From Paenibacillus hexagrammi (GTDB taxonomy: Bacteria; Bacillota; Bacilli; Paenibacillales; NBRC-103111): a DNA stretch of 64,000 nt. Below the pieces are notes generated by a model. It had not been told where the DNA came from. It ran no database searches and saw only the letters and a program-made list of their open reading frames with translations. Position numbers and translations under genes: made by a program. This document shows positions 1-7,947 of the stretch, in pieces. The DNA is taken from NCBI RefSeq assembly GCF_021513275.1, contig NZ_CP090978.1:5561247-5625246 (forward strand), read 5' to 3'. The stretch's first letter is position 1, and each line of letters begins with the position of its first letter.

Positions 1-381
1 CTGGGCGATCATTCCGCCCATCGACCTGCCAACGAAATGTGCCCGGTCAATAGAAAGGGCATCGAGTAAACCGATAGCGTCGTCGCACATATCATCGAGC
101 GTATAAGGGATGTCCGGTCGTTGTCCGGACATGAGAGCAGCCGCTAGTGCGTCAAAATCCAGCGCCCGATGATGGCTAAAGTGCGTCGAGCAGCCCGCGT
201 CGCGATTGTCAAAGCGGATCACGCGAAAGCCCCGCTCAGCTAATATTTGGCAAAACGGAACCGTCCATCGGATCATTTGGGTTCCAAGACCGGCGATTAG
301 GAGAATCGCCGCGTCGGTTTCGTTACCGAAGCTGTCATAGGCCAAATCGACGCCGTTAACTTTCAGCATGTCCATGGTCAT
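1..381 (-). CDS. alpha/beta hydrolase (3' end beyond window)
   Basis: The N-terminal 127 residues are present and the gene runs off the left edge. The reading begins MTMDMLKVNGVDLAYDSFGN and contains the nucleophile-elbow motif GRSMGGM (serine of G-x-S-x-G) near residue 118, preceded by an IRFDNRDAGCS segment typical of alpha/beta-hydrolase fold enzymes. The substrate cannot be told; the catalytic Asp and His would lie outside the window. Its ATG overlaps the stop of the upstream HTH gene by 4 bp (ATGA), so the two are translationally coupled and share the promoter at 911-939. Confidence 0.85.
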   Translation of the reverse strand, partial: MTMDMLKVNGVDLAYDSFGNETDAAILLIAGLGTQMIRWTVPFCQILAERGFRVIRFDNRDAGCSTHFSHHRALDFDALAAALMSGQRPDIPYTLDDMCDDAIGLLDALSIDRAHFVGRSMGGMIAQ

Positions 382-881
382 TGTGCACCTCCGTGTGAAT
401 CGGTATCAGTATCGGGAATTCGTTTTTCCTTTATCCGTGCTTCCATTTCTTTCAAGAATTGATCGATTCCCCTGTCTATCTCTTCATCATCATAATGAAG
501 TATAGAAGCCAATCTGCCGATGCGAATTTGCTTCGCTTTTTCCTTTTGAAGCTTTTGGATCCGTTCTAGATAAGACTCCTTATCCTCAACCCCTTCATCT
601 ATTGTTTTCTTAATAAGCACCATTTGAATATCAATCTTATTCATGGGGTCAAGATTTCTTGTGAAATTATGCTCATCGACTAGATACGATTCATCGATAT
701 CAAAATAATCACTAAGTGCTTTTAATCTTTCTTGCGGGATCGGTCTGCGTTTTTTAATCCAATCCGAAAATTGTTGAGGAGTAATATGTAACTCCCTGCC
801 GATCGCTGAATAAGATTGTTCATTGACCAATACGAGATATTCTAATGTGGTTTTCGCATGTAACATCTTTGGAGTATTCAT
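378..881 (-). CDS. XRE/HTH-type transcriptional regulator
   Basis: A 167-residue protein. Residues about 10-65 form a Cro/C1-type helix-turn-helix (AIGRELHITPQQFSDWIKKR, followed by IPQERLKALSDYFDID). The rest is a charged helical region without a recognised domain. It is the first gene of a two-gene operon with the alpha/beta hydrolase (4-bp overlap). The start is an ATG with a GGGTGGG ribosome site. It probably represses its own operon, because a perfect palindrome sits directly after the -10 box and a long inverted repeat covers the -35 box. The inducer is unknown. Confidence 0.85.
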   Translation of the reverse strand: MNTPKMLHAKTTLEYLVLVNEQSYSAIGRELHITPQQFSDWIKKRRPIPQERLKALSDYFDIDESYLVDEHNFTRNLDPMNKIDIQMVLIKKTIDEGVEDKESYLERIQKLQKEKAKQIRIGRLASILHYDDEEIDRGIDQFLKEMEARIKEKRIPDTDTDSHGGAQ

Positions 882-893
882 CGTCCCACCCTT

Positions 894-963
894 TGACGTA
901 ATTTACGTCAATTATAGCAAAAGACATAAAATACGTCAATTATCCCGACGTATTTTATGTCTT
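894..963 (-). promoter_or_regulatory. sigma-A promoter embedded in two palindromic operators
   Basis: On the minus strand TTGACG (934-939) and TATAAT (911-916) are separated by exactly 17 bp, a near-consensus sigma-A promoter for the HTH/hydrolase operon. Two perfect inverted repeats overlay it. TGACGTAA-T-TTACGTCA lies at 894-910, between the -10 box and the ribosome site. 17-bp arms at 921-937 and 947-963, separated by 9 bp, span the -35 box. Both share the ACGTC core, which fits autorepression by the adjacent HTH protein (inference). Confidence 0.8.
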
Positions 964-1125
964 CAGTTTGTCCTGCAGATTCATTTCCAAGCAATCTGCA
1001 CGTTCAACGAAACAACCTTTTCTCGTCCCACCACCCGCAGCGACATACAAAGGAATCATTCCGATTGAAATACGAGTCTTCTAAGGTAATAACAATACTG
1101 CCAAAGGTGCTTGGTACTCCAACTT

Positions 1126-2234
1126 TTAGTTGATGGCGGAGCTGTCCGCAGTTGGAGCTGCCGATGCATCTGGAGCTGGAGCTGCAGGCTTCTGATGCGT
1201 ATCCTCAACGAATTTTTTCAAAGCATCCGTCATGCTTTCTTTCAGCTTGCTGATGAGGTCGTCTTCGCTGATGCCTTTAGCAGCTGCGATTTCAACGATG
1301 GATTTGCCGGCATCACGCTCTGTTTTCAGCTCATCCTGTGTCATGCCCAGAATCGTAGTCAGTGCCTCGGAGCTGCCCATCATGCCGCCGCCAAAGCCAC
1401 GGCCGCCATCAGGACGTCCGCCCGGACCGCCTTGCGGTCTTGGGTTCTCAATTTGCTGCTTCAGATGATCGGAAAGATTTCCCGTCATTTTATCCGCTTG
1501 CTCTTGTGTTATTTTACCCGCTGTCACATCTGCCGCGATCGCCGTTTGTTTAGCCTCAACCAGCTTCGCCAAGAAGTCGGCTTCTGTCATTCCGGCAGCT
1601 TCCGCCACTTGCACAAGTGTCTTGCCGTCCTTCAACGAATCTTGAATTGAGCTCTCCTCTACGCCGAGAATCGTTGCCGCTTCCTTCTCCAGACCTCCGC
1701 CGAAGCCGCCCGGGCCTCGTTGACCTCCCATTGGTCCGCCGTTGCCGCCAGGGAACCCTCCTCTGTTTCCAAAACCTTTATTTTCAACCTGCTGCTTCAC
1801 ACGGGAAGATAGGTCTGTTTTAATTTGATCCGCTTGGTCCTGCGTTAGTGAGCCCGCCGTCACCTGCTCGTCGATGGCAGCTGTCTCAGCTGCTACCAGC
1901 TTGGCTACGAAATCATCCTCTGTTAGGCCAGCTGCCGTAGCGATTTCGAGGAGTGTCTTACCTTCTTGGAGAGAAGCTTGCACAGCACTTTCCTCTATGC
2001 CTAGTACGGTAGCTGTCTCTTTGACGATATTTCCGCCGTGGAAACCGCCTTGATGGCCGGCAGGTCCGCCCTGGAAGCCGCCGCGCATTTTGCCTGCGCC
2101 GTCCTTCTGTTTAGTTGTACTGCTGACGGTGTCAGCGAAAGCTTGATTATGTAACGTTCCAACGAGGCCTGCTCCAAGAACAAAGGATGCTGCGATTGTA
2201 CCTGCAAGAATTTTTTGCTCAAAGTTTTCATCAT
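1126..2234 (-). CDS. exported Gly-rich protein with three ~85-residue repeats (frameshifted)
   Basis: The mature region has three related repeats of the form (T/A)xLGxxExxxxxxLxxGKxLxxIAxAxGxxExDFxAKL, each followed by a helical stretch and joined by Gly/Pro/Arg-rich linkers (GGFPGG, GGPGG). It ends in a Pro/Ala-rich tail. The ATG at 2234 or 2231, with an AAGGTGG ribosome site, opens a signal peptide (MMKTLSKK, then ILAGTIAASFVLGAGLVGT in the next frame, ending QAFA). The two parts are joined only if the T6 run at 2211-2216 is read as seven. I take this as a one-base deletion, since the frame is open elsewhere. I do not recognise the family. The promoter belongs to the TTCAG-array regulon. 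Confidence 0.7.
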
Positions 2235-2274
2235 GGGTTCCACCTTTTTCATTTTATTTTTGTTTACATTTCGA

Positions 2275-2350
2275 AGTATAGACCCCTTTTCTGAATTCCC
2301 CCTGAGTACAAACTTAAGAAAGCATGAGCATTGGCTGAAGATTGGCTGAA
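2275..2350 (-). promoter_or_regulatory. 11-bp-phased TTCAG array and -10 box upstream of the Gly-rich protein
   Basis: Read on the minus strand, 5-mers TTCAG, TTCAG, CTCAT, TTAAG, CTCAG, TTCAG occur at plus positions 2346-2350, 2335-2339, 2324-2328, 2313-2317, 2302-2306 and 2291-2295, an exact 11-bp period. The last is followed by 10 bp and the -10 box TATACT (2275-2280). There is no -35 consensus, which is typical of a promoter activated by an OmpR/PhoB-family regulator bound to direct repeats. Confidence 0.8.
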
Positions 2351-2370
2351 TATGGAAGGAAAACACAACA

Positions 2371-2416
2371 AAAAAGCACCTCCCCTAATCAGGAACAGTG
2401 CCTAGTGCTGCTTGCC
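2371..2416 (-). terminator. possible terminator after the germination-like pair
   Basis: On the minus strand AGCAC and GTGCT can pair around a loop of about 25 nt and are followed by six T residues. The stem is short. It lies downstream of the two leftward small genes at 2490-3243. Confidence 0.35.
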
Positions 2417-2489
2417 TATGTACGAACCCCATGCATACCTGCTGTCTAAACCATCATTTAGGCCTCCTGCCGCTAGTGCAGTCATCACT

Positions 2490-2984
2490 CTATCCTTGCT
2501 GGATCATACTGCTGCTGACTCGATCCTGATCGTTCACAGGCGAATCTACTACATCATCGTCTTTGATGATGCTTTTATTATGTGTGAGCACGCTGTCTCC
2601 AACGAACGTGCCGTTACCGTAATTGCTTTTTGCCTGGGAGGACCATCCTGCTTGAGAGCTTTCGCCCACGGAGACGGTTGCATTCGTATCCATAGTCCCA
2701 ACTTCAATGGCTGCAAATTTAATCTCTGAATGATGCGCGCCCGACTCTTCTTTGTTTTCTGTAAGAACGCTCTTGTTAATCATAGGGGCATCGACATGAT
2801 CATCATCATACACAACACTTTCGATGTTGGCCATCACGTTATGGTCACCGATTTTGCCAAAGCCCATGTTGCTCTTGGATTGCGAATTCCACCCGTAGGC
2901 ATGATTGATTTGCCCGACAAAAATCCCCGAGGAACTGTCCATGGACTTCACCTGAATCTGATCAAAATTAATGGTTACCTCCAA
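2490..2984 (-). CDS. small spore-germination-like protein with two tandem repeats
   Basis: A 164-residue protein starting at TTG 2984, chosen for its AAAGGAGGGGG ribosome site 6 bp upstream. It begins EVTINFDQIQVKSMD. Two copies of a ~55-residue unit are visible, each with a D-x-(N/S)-x-x-x-x-VG(E/Q) start, GW(N/S)SQ(S/A)KSN, a Gly-rich turn and an acidic DDD-x-VD(A/S)P ending. The same unit occurs once in the next gene. The pattern resembles GerPA/GerPF-like coat-associated germination proteins, but the assignment is only by resemblance. It is probably co-transcribed with 2998-3243. Confidence 0.6.
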   Translation of the reverse strand: MEVTINFDQIQVKSMDSSSGIFVGQINHAYGWNSQSKSNMGFGKIGDHNVMANIESVVYDDDHVDAPMINKSVLTENKEESGAHHSEIKFAAIEVGTMDTNATVSVGESSQAGWSSQAKSNYGNGTFVGDSVLTHNKSIIKDDDVVDSPVNDQDRVSSSMIQQG

Positions 2985-2997
2985 TAGGCCCCCTCCT

Positions 2998-3243
2998 TTA
3001 CAAGGATTGATTCTGAGCGGAAGGCACGTTATCGTTATCGCCCACCGGCATGTCAATAAAATCATTATCGTTGATAAAGACCAAGTTATTTGGAGTCAAA
3101 GCGGCCCCGAAGAACATGCCGTTACCAAAGTTATTTTTGTTATGCGAATTCCATGAATTTTGGGCAATTTCACCAATCGATACCGTTGCGTTCGTATCCT
3201 GTGCGTTCACATTAATAGCCAAAAAATTGATGGTTACGGCCAC
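2998..3243 (-). CDS. small spore-germination-like protein (single repeat)
   Basis: An 81-residue protein starting at GTG 3243 (MAVTINFLAINVNAQD), with a GGGGG ribosome site. Other in-frame starts exist upstream, but this one aligns with the start of its neighbour. The one repeat has DTNATVSIGE, WNSHNKNNFGNG and an acidic NDNDFIDMP segment, clearly homologous to both halves of the downstream protein. This suggests duplication within a two-gene operon. Function is inferred only from similarity to GerPA/PF-type proteins. Confidence 0.6.
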   Translation of the reverse strand: MAVTINFLAINVNAQDTNATVSIGEIAQNSWNSHNKNNFGNGMFFGAALTPNNLVFINDNDFIDMPVGDNDNVPSAQNQSL

Positions 3244-3325
3244 TAGCATTACCCCCAATTCTTAAATCCATATGTTAGCCTATGCAGCTTGGGGGAACTT
3301 AGTGATAAAAACCGATGATCGCGCC

Positions 3326-3655
3326 TCACGTACCTTCTTTCTTTTTCTTCAAATCCTCCCAAAGCAATTGAAGCTCCTGTGCATGCTGAGCCGACTGCTT
3401 CTGATCCAAAACAGCGCTAGACATTTCATAATCGTCAATCAGCTTATCAAATTGATCCCGTTGTTCTTTTGGATAGGATGCACGGATCAGGTTAAAGTCG
3501 TCCTCCACCTTTTTCATTTGTTCCAGCGCTTTTTGGTATGACTGATCCTCCAGGTAATCCTGCGCAAGCTGCAGGTTAGCCGTAATATCGCTCTCGTAGG
3601 AAGCACTGCAGCCCGTTATGCACATTATAAACACAAGCACAATAAGCCGTTTCAT
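3326..3655 (-). CDS. small predicted lipoprotein
   Basis: A 109-residue protein with a lipoprotein signal peptide (MKRLIVLVFIMCITGC), lipobox ITGC and lipidated Cys 16. The mature part is charged and predicted helical (QKALEQMKKVEDDF), possibly coiled coil. No catalytic motif is seen and the function is unknown. It is presumably anchored on the outer face of the membrane. Confidence 0.7.
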   Translation of the reverse strand: MKRLIVLVFIMCITGCSASYESDITANLQLAQDYLEDQSYQKALEQMKKVEDDFNLIRASYPKEQRDQFDKLIDDYEMSSAVLDQKQSAQHAQELQLLWEDLKKKKEGT

Positions 3656-3753
3656 CTTTACCCGCCCTTTATCCTTCTTAATTACACCTGAGGCATTTCA
3701 TAAATGTTGGATATACTACCTGTTATCACTTACGAAAAGAGGTCATATTCACT

Positions 3754-4461
3754 ATGCTGCATGGTATCTTTCAGTACCTATGGACACCACTATCAGTATT
3801 TGTTGTCGGATATGTATGAATTCGGATTATGGGCAAAAGATCGGTAGCCGAAATGTCGAGCTTTGATTTACTAGCCATATTGATATTAGGGACAACCATT
3901 ACTGAGCCCATTGTTACAAAACGATTAGGTATCGCCTCTTACTATTCCGTTAGCATAGCTCTCATTTACCTGGTGCTCACAGAGCTGGTGCAGCGAACAA
4001 GACTTAAAAAGGTTCTTACCTTTGATCCTACCGTACTGATAAAAAACGGGGATATCGATGAAAAGGGAGTTAAGAAAGCGAAGCTGACTATCAATGAATT
4101 GTTGGGAGAATTGCGGGTGAAGGGTTATACCCGTGTTCAGGATGTCGAATTAGCTACGATGGAGGAATCAGGAGATATCAGCGTGATTGCCAAAGCCGAT
4201 TACCGTCCTCTGCAGCCAAGCGATTTGAACTTAGCGGTGAAGCAGGCATTTATTCCGATACCGTTAATTATTGAAGGACAAATTCTGCAGCCCAATATCC
4301 AATACTTAAACAAAACTGAGGAGTGGCTGATGAACAAGCTGGCGTCTAAACAAATAAAAAAAGATGACCTTTCCAAAATCACGCTAGCTACGTTGAATCA
4401 GAAAGGCAGTGTAGATGTCGATTTTGAATCTCAAAAGGGCCCAGAACCAGATAATTTCTAA
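3754..4461 (+). pseudogene. DUF421 (YetF-like) membrane protein with in-frame TGA
   Basis: A good ribosome site (AAAGAGGT) precedes an ATG at 3754 encoding MLHGIFQYLWTPLSVFVVGY, the expected first membrane segment. The frame then meets TGA at codon 22 and continues IRIMGKRSVAEMSSFDLLA, the conserved DUF421 core (MGKR, FDLLA, lower VKGY and LLNELR-like motifs), to 4461. Total length (~235 codons) matches the family. A single TTA-to-TGA change would explain it. Alternatively a shorter protein starts at ATG 3829, lacking the first helix and without a clear ribosome site. The function of the family is not firmly known. Confidence 0.7.
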
Positions 4462-4466
4462 AAAGG

Positions 4467-4501
4467 AAGACCTTAACCCGCAGTTCACGGATTAAGGTCT
4501 T
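4467..4501. terminator. terminator between convergent genes
   Basis: AAGACCTTAA and TTAAGGTCTT pair perfectly (10 bp) around a 15-nt loop. On the minus strand the stem is followed by CCTTTTT. The stem overlaps the last codons of the histidine kinase and serves both converging genes. Confidence 0.75.
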
Positions 4502-6032
4502 TGCTAACGTTGCTTGGCAAACGCACGACGAACGTGCTGCCCGTTCCTTCCTTGCTGTCCACATGAATGGTGCCCCCATGGAGCTCCACGATGGACTTCG
4601 TGATGGAGAGGCCGAGGCCTGCTCCGCCGTATTTTCTCGCACGCGAGGAGTCGATGCGGTAGAACCGGTCGAATACATGCGCTGCGTGCTCAGGTGAAAT
4701 GCCGGGACCGTTATCCTCTACGGACAACTCGATCTCGCCTTCCCTGTGAACCAGGCGTATCCCGATTCGTCCCTCGGTCGGATGCGTATGCTGCACCGCG
4801 TTGTGAAACAGGTTCAGCACTACCTGCTTGATCTTGTCTGTATCCACTGTAGCCTGTGTGCCCGGCATGAGGTCGAGATGCACCGTTCTTTCACCGGCCA
4901 GCAGCTTCAGCTGTGGCTCCATATCATGCAGCACCTCATCCAGCCGGGCTTCAGCCGTATGGAACGCCGGTGTACGGTCTAATCGCACCAGCTGAAACAG
5001 GTCGTTGACCAACTTGTTAATGCGCTCGGATTCCCCGTGCATGCTCTTCAGTGCCTTGAGAAGCTGCTCCTGCTGTGTATATGCGCCCCGCAGCAGCACC
5101 TCCAGAAATCCGTGAATGCTCGTCAGAGGCGTACGAAGCTCATGAGACGCATCAGCCAGAAAACGGCGCATCTCTTCCTTTGCTTCCTTCTCCGCTTCGA
5201 AGGAGATTTCCAGTCGCTCCAGCATGCTGTTAAATGATGCCGAAAGCCTGTCGATCTCCAGCTGTCCTTGGTGGACCGGCAAGCGTTCCTCCAGATTTCC
5301 TGAATCGATTCGCTTTACCGTATCAATCATATTGGACAGCGGAATGAGCGTTCTTCGCAGAATCGGCAGGAATGTCAGCAATCCGGCTACCAAAGCAAGC
5401 ATGGAAAGAGACAGGAAGGTGACAAACTGTCTAAGCAGCACATCCTTTATCGGTTTGGTGCTGGCGCTGGCCTGGATAATTCCCTGAGTATGATCAGGCC
5501 CTCCCACCACATGGAAGACGACCAATTGCTCGTTTCCATTGCTGTCAGTCATCTTCCGCGGGTCCGGTATCGTCCTGGAGCTCATAATCTCCTTATACTC
5601 TTGGGCGGACAATTGAGGTGTAGAGATGACGTCGTGCAAGGTAGACAATAATTTATAATTGGCATCCTCATCGATAATAGCGACAGATAAGTCCGGTGTA
5701 AAAAACCTTGGCACATCATCTCTCGGTTCCGTCTCGCTCTCATTACGCCGCGGCTGCTCTGAGCTATTCGTCTTATCCGCGCCTCCGCCTTTAGGCATAA
5801 CCCCTCTAAAAAAAGGCTGGCCTCCATGCATCCAGGTGTTGGGCGGAATGGATCTCAGCTGACTGAGGACCGTATCCGCTTGATTTTTATACAAAAATTT
5901 CTGCATAAAAATGTACTGAAACACACCGATCAGAAGTAAAAGAAGAGAAAGAATCAGCAGGGATCTGGATAGCAGTTGAAATCTAAGAGAGTGCGGAACA
6001 AACAAATCAGCGTACCGCCCCTTGCGCTTCAT
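4485..6032 (-). CDS. sensor histidine kinase (HAMP/HisKA/HATPase)
   Basis: A 515-residue membrane kinase. Membrane segments lie at about residues 20-42 and 205-227, flanking a ~160-residue extracellular sensor region. HAMP follows, then HisKA with the phospho-His in FLADASHELRTPL, and HATPase_c with N-box NLFHNAVQH, DNGPGIS and GAGLGLS. Its ATG overlaps the stop of the response-regulator gene by 4 bp, so it is the second gene of that operon. The stimulus is unknown. The operon promoter carries the same phased TTCAG array as three neighbouring genes, which makes this pair the likely controller of that group. Confidence 0.95.
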   Translation of the reverse strand: MKRKGRYADLFVPHSLRFQLLSRSLLILSLLLLLIGVFQYIFMQKFLYKNQADTVLSQLRSIPPNTWMHGGQPFFRGVMPKGGGADKTNSSEQPRRNESETEPRDDVPRFFTPDLSVAIIDEDANYKLLSTLHDVISTPQLSAQEYKEIMSSRTIPDPRKMTDSNGNEQLVVFHVVGGPDHTQGIIQASASTKPIKDVLLRQFVTFLSLSMLALVAGLLTFLPILRRTLIPLSNMIDTVKRIDSGNLEERLPVHQGQLEIDRLSASFNSMLERLEISFEAEKEAKEEMRRFLADASHELRTPLTSIHGFLEVLLRGAYTQQEQLLKALKSMHGESERINKLVNDLFQLVRLDRTPAFHTAEARLDEVLHDMEPQLKLLAGERTVHLDLMPGTQATVDTDKIKQVVLNLFHNAVQHTHPTEGRIGIRLVHREGEIELSVEDNGPGISPEHAAHVFDRFYRIDSSRARKYGGAGLGLSITKSIVELHGGTIHVDSKEGTGSTFVVRLPSNVSKDLNP

Positions 6033-6712
6033 GCCAAATCCATCCGGTAGCCGGCTCCGCGAATCGTGCGGATGAGCTTATGCTCTTTGTCATTGAGCTT
6101 ATCTCGCAGAGAACGTATATACACCTCGACTATGTTCTCTTCGCCGCCGAAATCGTAGCCCCATACTTTATCCAGAATCATCGTTTTACTCAGAACAAGC
6201 CCATGATTAATCGCCATAAATTTCAGCAGCTCATATTCGGTAGGAGACAGCTCCAACACCCGGTCATGCAAGCTGATCTCTTTGCGCCGGTCGTCCATTC
6301 GCAGCGGTCCAATGACAACTTCACCGAACAGGTTCGGAAAATGGTTCCGAATGCGGGCATAGATGCGGGCAAGCAGCTCTTCAAAGCTGAACGGCTTCAC
6401 CATATAATCGTCTGCTCCAAGCGTAAGGCCTTTCACCCTGTCGTCCACTTCATCTTTAGCCGTCAACATGATGACAGCTACGTTATCCGTTTTCTTAATC
6501 ATACGGCATACCTCGAAGCCATCCATGCCCGGCATCATCACGTCCAGAATCGCGATATGCGGCTGGAATTTGTTGCAGAGCGTAATGGCTGTGAGTCCGT
6601 CCTGCGCCGTCATCACCTCGAAGCCCTCATTCTGCAAGCCTAATTCGAGAAAATCCAGAATATGTTGTTCGTCATCTACGAGTAAGATTTTGATGCCTTT
6701 TAACTGTTTCAT
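6029..6712 (-). CDS. OmpR-family response regulator
   Basis: A 227-residue regulator with an N-terminal receiver domain (LLVDDEQ acid pocket, phospho-Asp in AILDVMMPGMDG, conserved Lys in VKPFS) and a C-terminal winged helix (ELSPTEYELLKF, VWGYDFGGEENIVEVYI, TIRGAGYR). The start at ATG 6712 is chosen because MKQLKGIKILLVDDE matches the usual N-terminus and GGGGG lies 9 bp upstream. It is first in the operon with the kinase. It probably binds the 11-bp-spaced TTCAG repeats at 6775-6812, 6880-6917, 2291-2350 and 8573-8610, activating its own operon and three other genes (inference). Confidence 0.95.
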   Translation of the reverse strand: MKQLKGIKILLVDDEQHILDFLELGLQNEGFEVMTAQDGLTAITLCNKFQPHIAILDVMMPGMDGFEVCRMIKKTDNVAVIMLTAKDEVDDRVKGLTLGADDYMVKPFSFEELLARIYARIRNHFPNLFGEVVIGPLRMDDRRKEISLHDRVLELSPTEYELLKFMAINHGLVLSKTMILDKVWGYDFGGEENIVEVYIRSLRDKLNDKEHKLIRTIRGAGYRMDLA

Positions 6713-6758
6713 CCGCTGCATCCCCCTATCAAGTTCATTGTACACTTTATCTATCGCC

Positions 6759-6812
6759 ATTATCCAATGATTCTCTGAATCGATTCTGAACGCAGCCTGA
6801 AAGCTTGCTGAA
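6759..6812 (-). promoter_or_regulatory. phased TTCAG array and -10 of the RR-kinase operon
   Basis: Four copies of CTGAA (TTCAG on the coding strand) begin at 6775, 6786, 6797 and 6808, exactly 11 bp apart. Reading leftward, the final copy is followed by 10 bp and GATAAT (6759-6764). Geometry is identical to the divergent ApbE-like promoter at 6880-6933. Confidence 0.85.
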
Positions 6813-6879
6813 AAGGCGGCAGACATGCAGCTCCTCCACTCGTCTGCCTTCAAGCTCACACGTATAGGCAGCGGCAATC

Positions 6880-6933
6880 TTCAGTATTCTTTCAGCAAAC
6901 AATCAAGTTGGGTTCAGAATATCTCCTTATAAT
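6880..6933 (+). promoter_or_regulatory. phased TTCAG array and -10 of the ApbE-like gene
   Basis: TTCAG occurs at 6880, 6891 and 6913, with a degenerate copy (ATCAA) at 6902, all in 11-bp register. The last copy is followed by 10 bp and a perfect TATAAT at 6928-6933. No -35 element is present; the last repeat occupies that place. Confidence 0.85.
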
Positions 6934-6978
6934 GAAAGCATTATTTGAAACAGATCGATTAGAAAAGAGGAGACGCGT

Positions 6979-7836
6979 ATGGAACTAGTCACAGAGTCCT
7001 TCCATCCTTTTCGTTTTCAAGCCCTGCAGGTCGACATCGAACTCCTGCTTCGGTGCGAAGACAAGGATGCTCTCATCATTGAAAAACTAGCTGTGGATTG
7101 GTTCCGCAGCGCGGAGAAGCGATTTAACCGCAGCCTGGCTGAAAGCGAAATCAACCTGTTAAATACACTTGCCGGCGAGAAGTGCAAGGTCTCCAATACG
7201 ATGCTGGAGGTGCTTCATCTGGTAGAGGCTTACCATACCATTACAGCAGGCGGCTTTCTTCCTCACCCCTCAGAGACGCAGACATGGCAGGTCGATCCCA
7301 TTCAGAAATCCGTCATGATTCCGGAGCATGGCACGATTGATCTCGGGGGGATTGAACGGAGCTGGTCGGTGAAGAAGCTGTGCGATTATATGCAAAGAGG
7401 GATGGAGCTCAAGCAGGGGCTTATTCTTGCAGGAGGCAATATAACCGTATGGGGCAGAACCTTGAGAAACTTAGACCCGTGGATCATTGGCATTCAGAAT
7501 CCATGGAATCATGCCAAGGTAGGTGCCGTTGCACTCCCTCAGGGTTCACTGTCCACCTGCAGCAAATATGAGGATCCCAGCACGAAGGGGAGCGATGTGG
7601 AGCAGTGTACGGTAGTGGGAGAGGATATCATTGAATGCCAGGTATGGGCCAAAGCCCTATGCGCGTTGGGCCTAGATGTAGGCATCGAGTTGTTGTCGAA
7701 GCGAGCGACACGGTGCGAAGCGGTGCTGATCGGAACGAACAAAGAGGTCCATTACATCGGCAGCAAGGATTCCCTGAACCGAACTTGGCTGGATATGACG
7801 ATTGATCATTATCACTTTAATCGGGAAGCGTCCTGA
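6979..7836 (+). CDS. ApbE-like protein (FAD:protein FMN transferase family, degenerate active site)
   Basis: A 285-residue protein with the ApbE fold signatures IDLGGIERSWSVKK (family: DLGGIAKGYAVD), LAGGNITVWG and STCSKYE (family: TSGxYE). Active ApbE enzymes transfer FMN from FAD to a Thr of exported flavoproteins. Here the usual HIIDPxTG segment is missing, and the ADAxAT motif that carries the metal-binding Asp and Thr reads CQVWAKA. It may be inactive or altered (inference). No signal peptide is evident. RBS GAGGAG precedes the ATG. It is divergent from the kinase operon and has the same kind of promoter array. Confidence 0.75.
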   Translation: MELVTESFHPFRFQALQVDIELLLRCEDKDALIIEKLAVDWFRSAEKRFNRSLAESEINLLNTLAGEKCKVSNTMLEVLHLVEAYHTITAGGFLPHPSETQTWQVDPIQKSVMIPEHGTIDLGGIERSWSVKKLCDYMQRGMELKQGLILAGGNITVWGRTLRNLDPWIIGIQNPWNHAKVGAVALPQGSLSTCSKYEDPSTKGSDVEQCTVVGEDIIECQVWAKALCALGLDVGIELLSKRATRCEAVLIGTNKEVHYIGSKDSLNRTWLDMTIDHYHFNREAS

Positions 7837-7888
7837 ATGAGACAACGCCACGATGGCGAATATCTATTATAAAAGCACCCTATATATA

Positions 7889-7943
7889 AAAAAAAAAACC
7901 GACAGAAACCAGGCTTGTGCAGCCGCTCGTTTCGTCGGTTTTT
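7889..7943. terminator. bidirectional terminator
   Basis: ACCGAC and GTCGGT (7898-7903, 7934-7939), extended by GAAAC/GTTTC-type pairing, are flanked by A-runs on the left and T-runs on the right. It can end both the ApbE-like gene and the convergent low-complexity gene. Confidence 0.75.
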
Positions 7944-7947
7944 GTGA

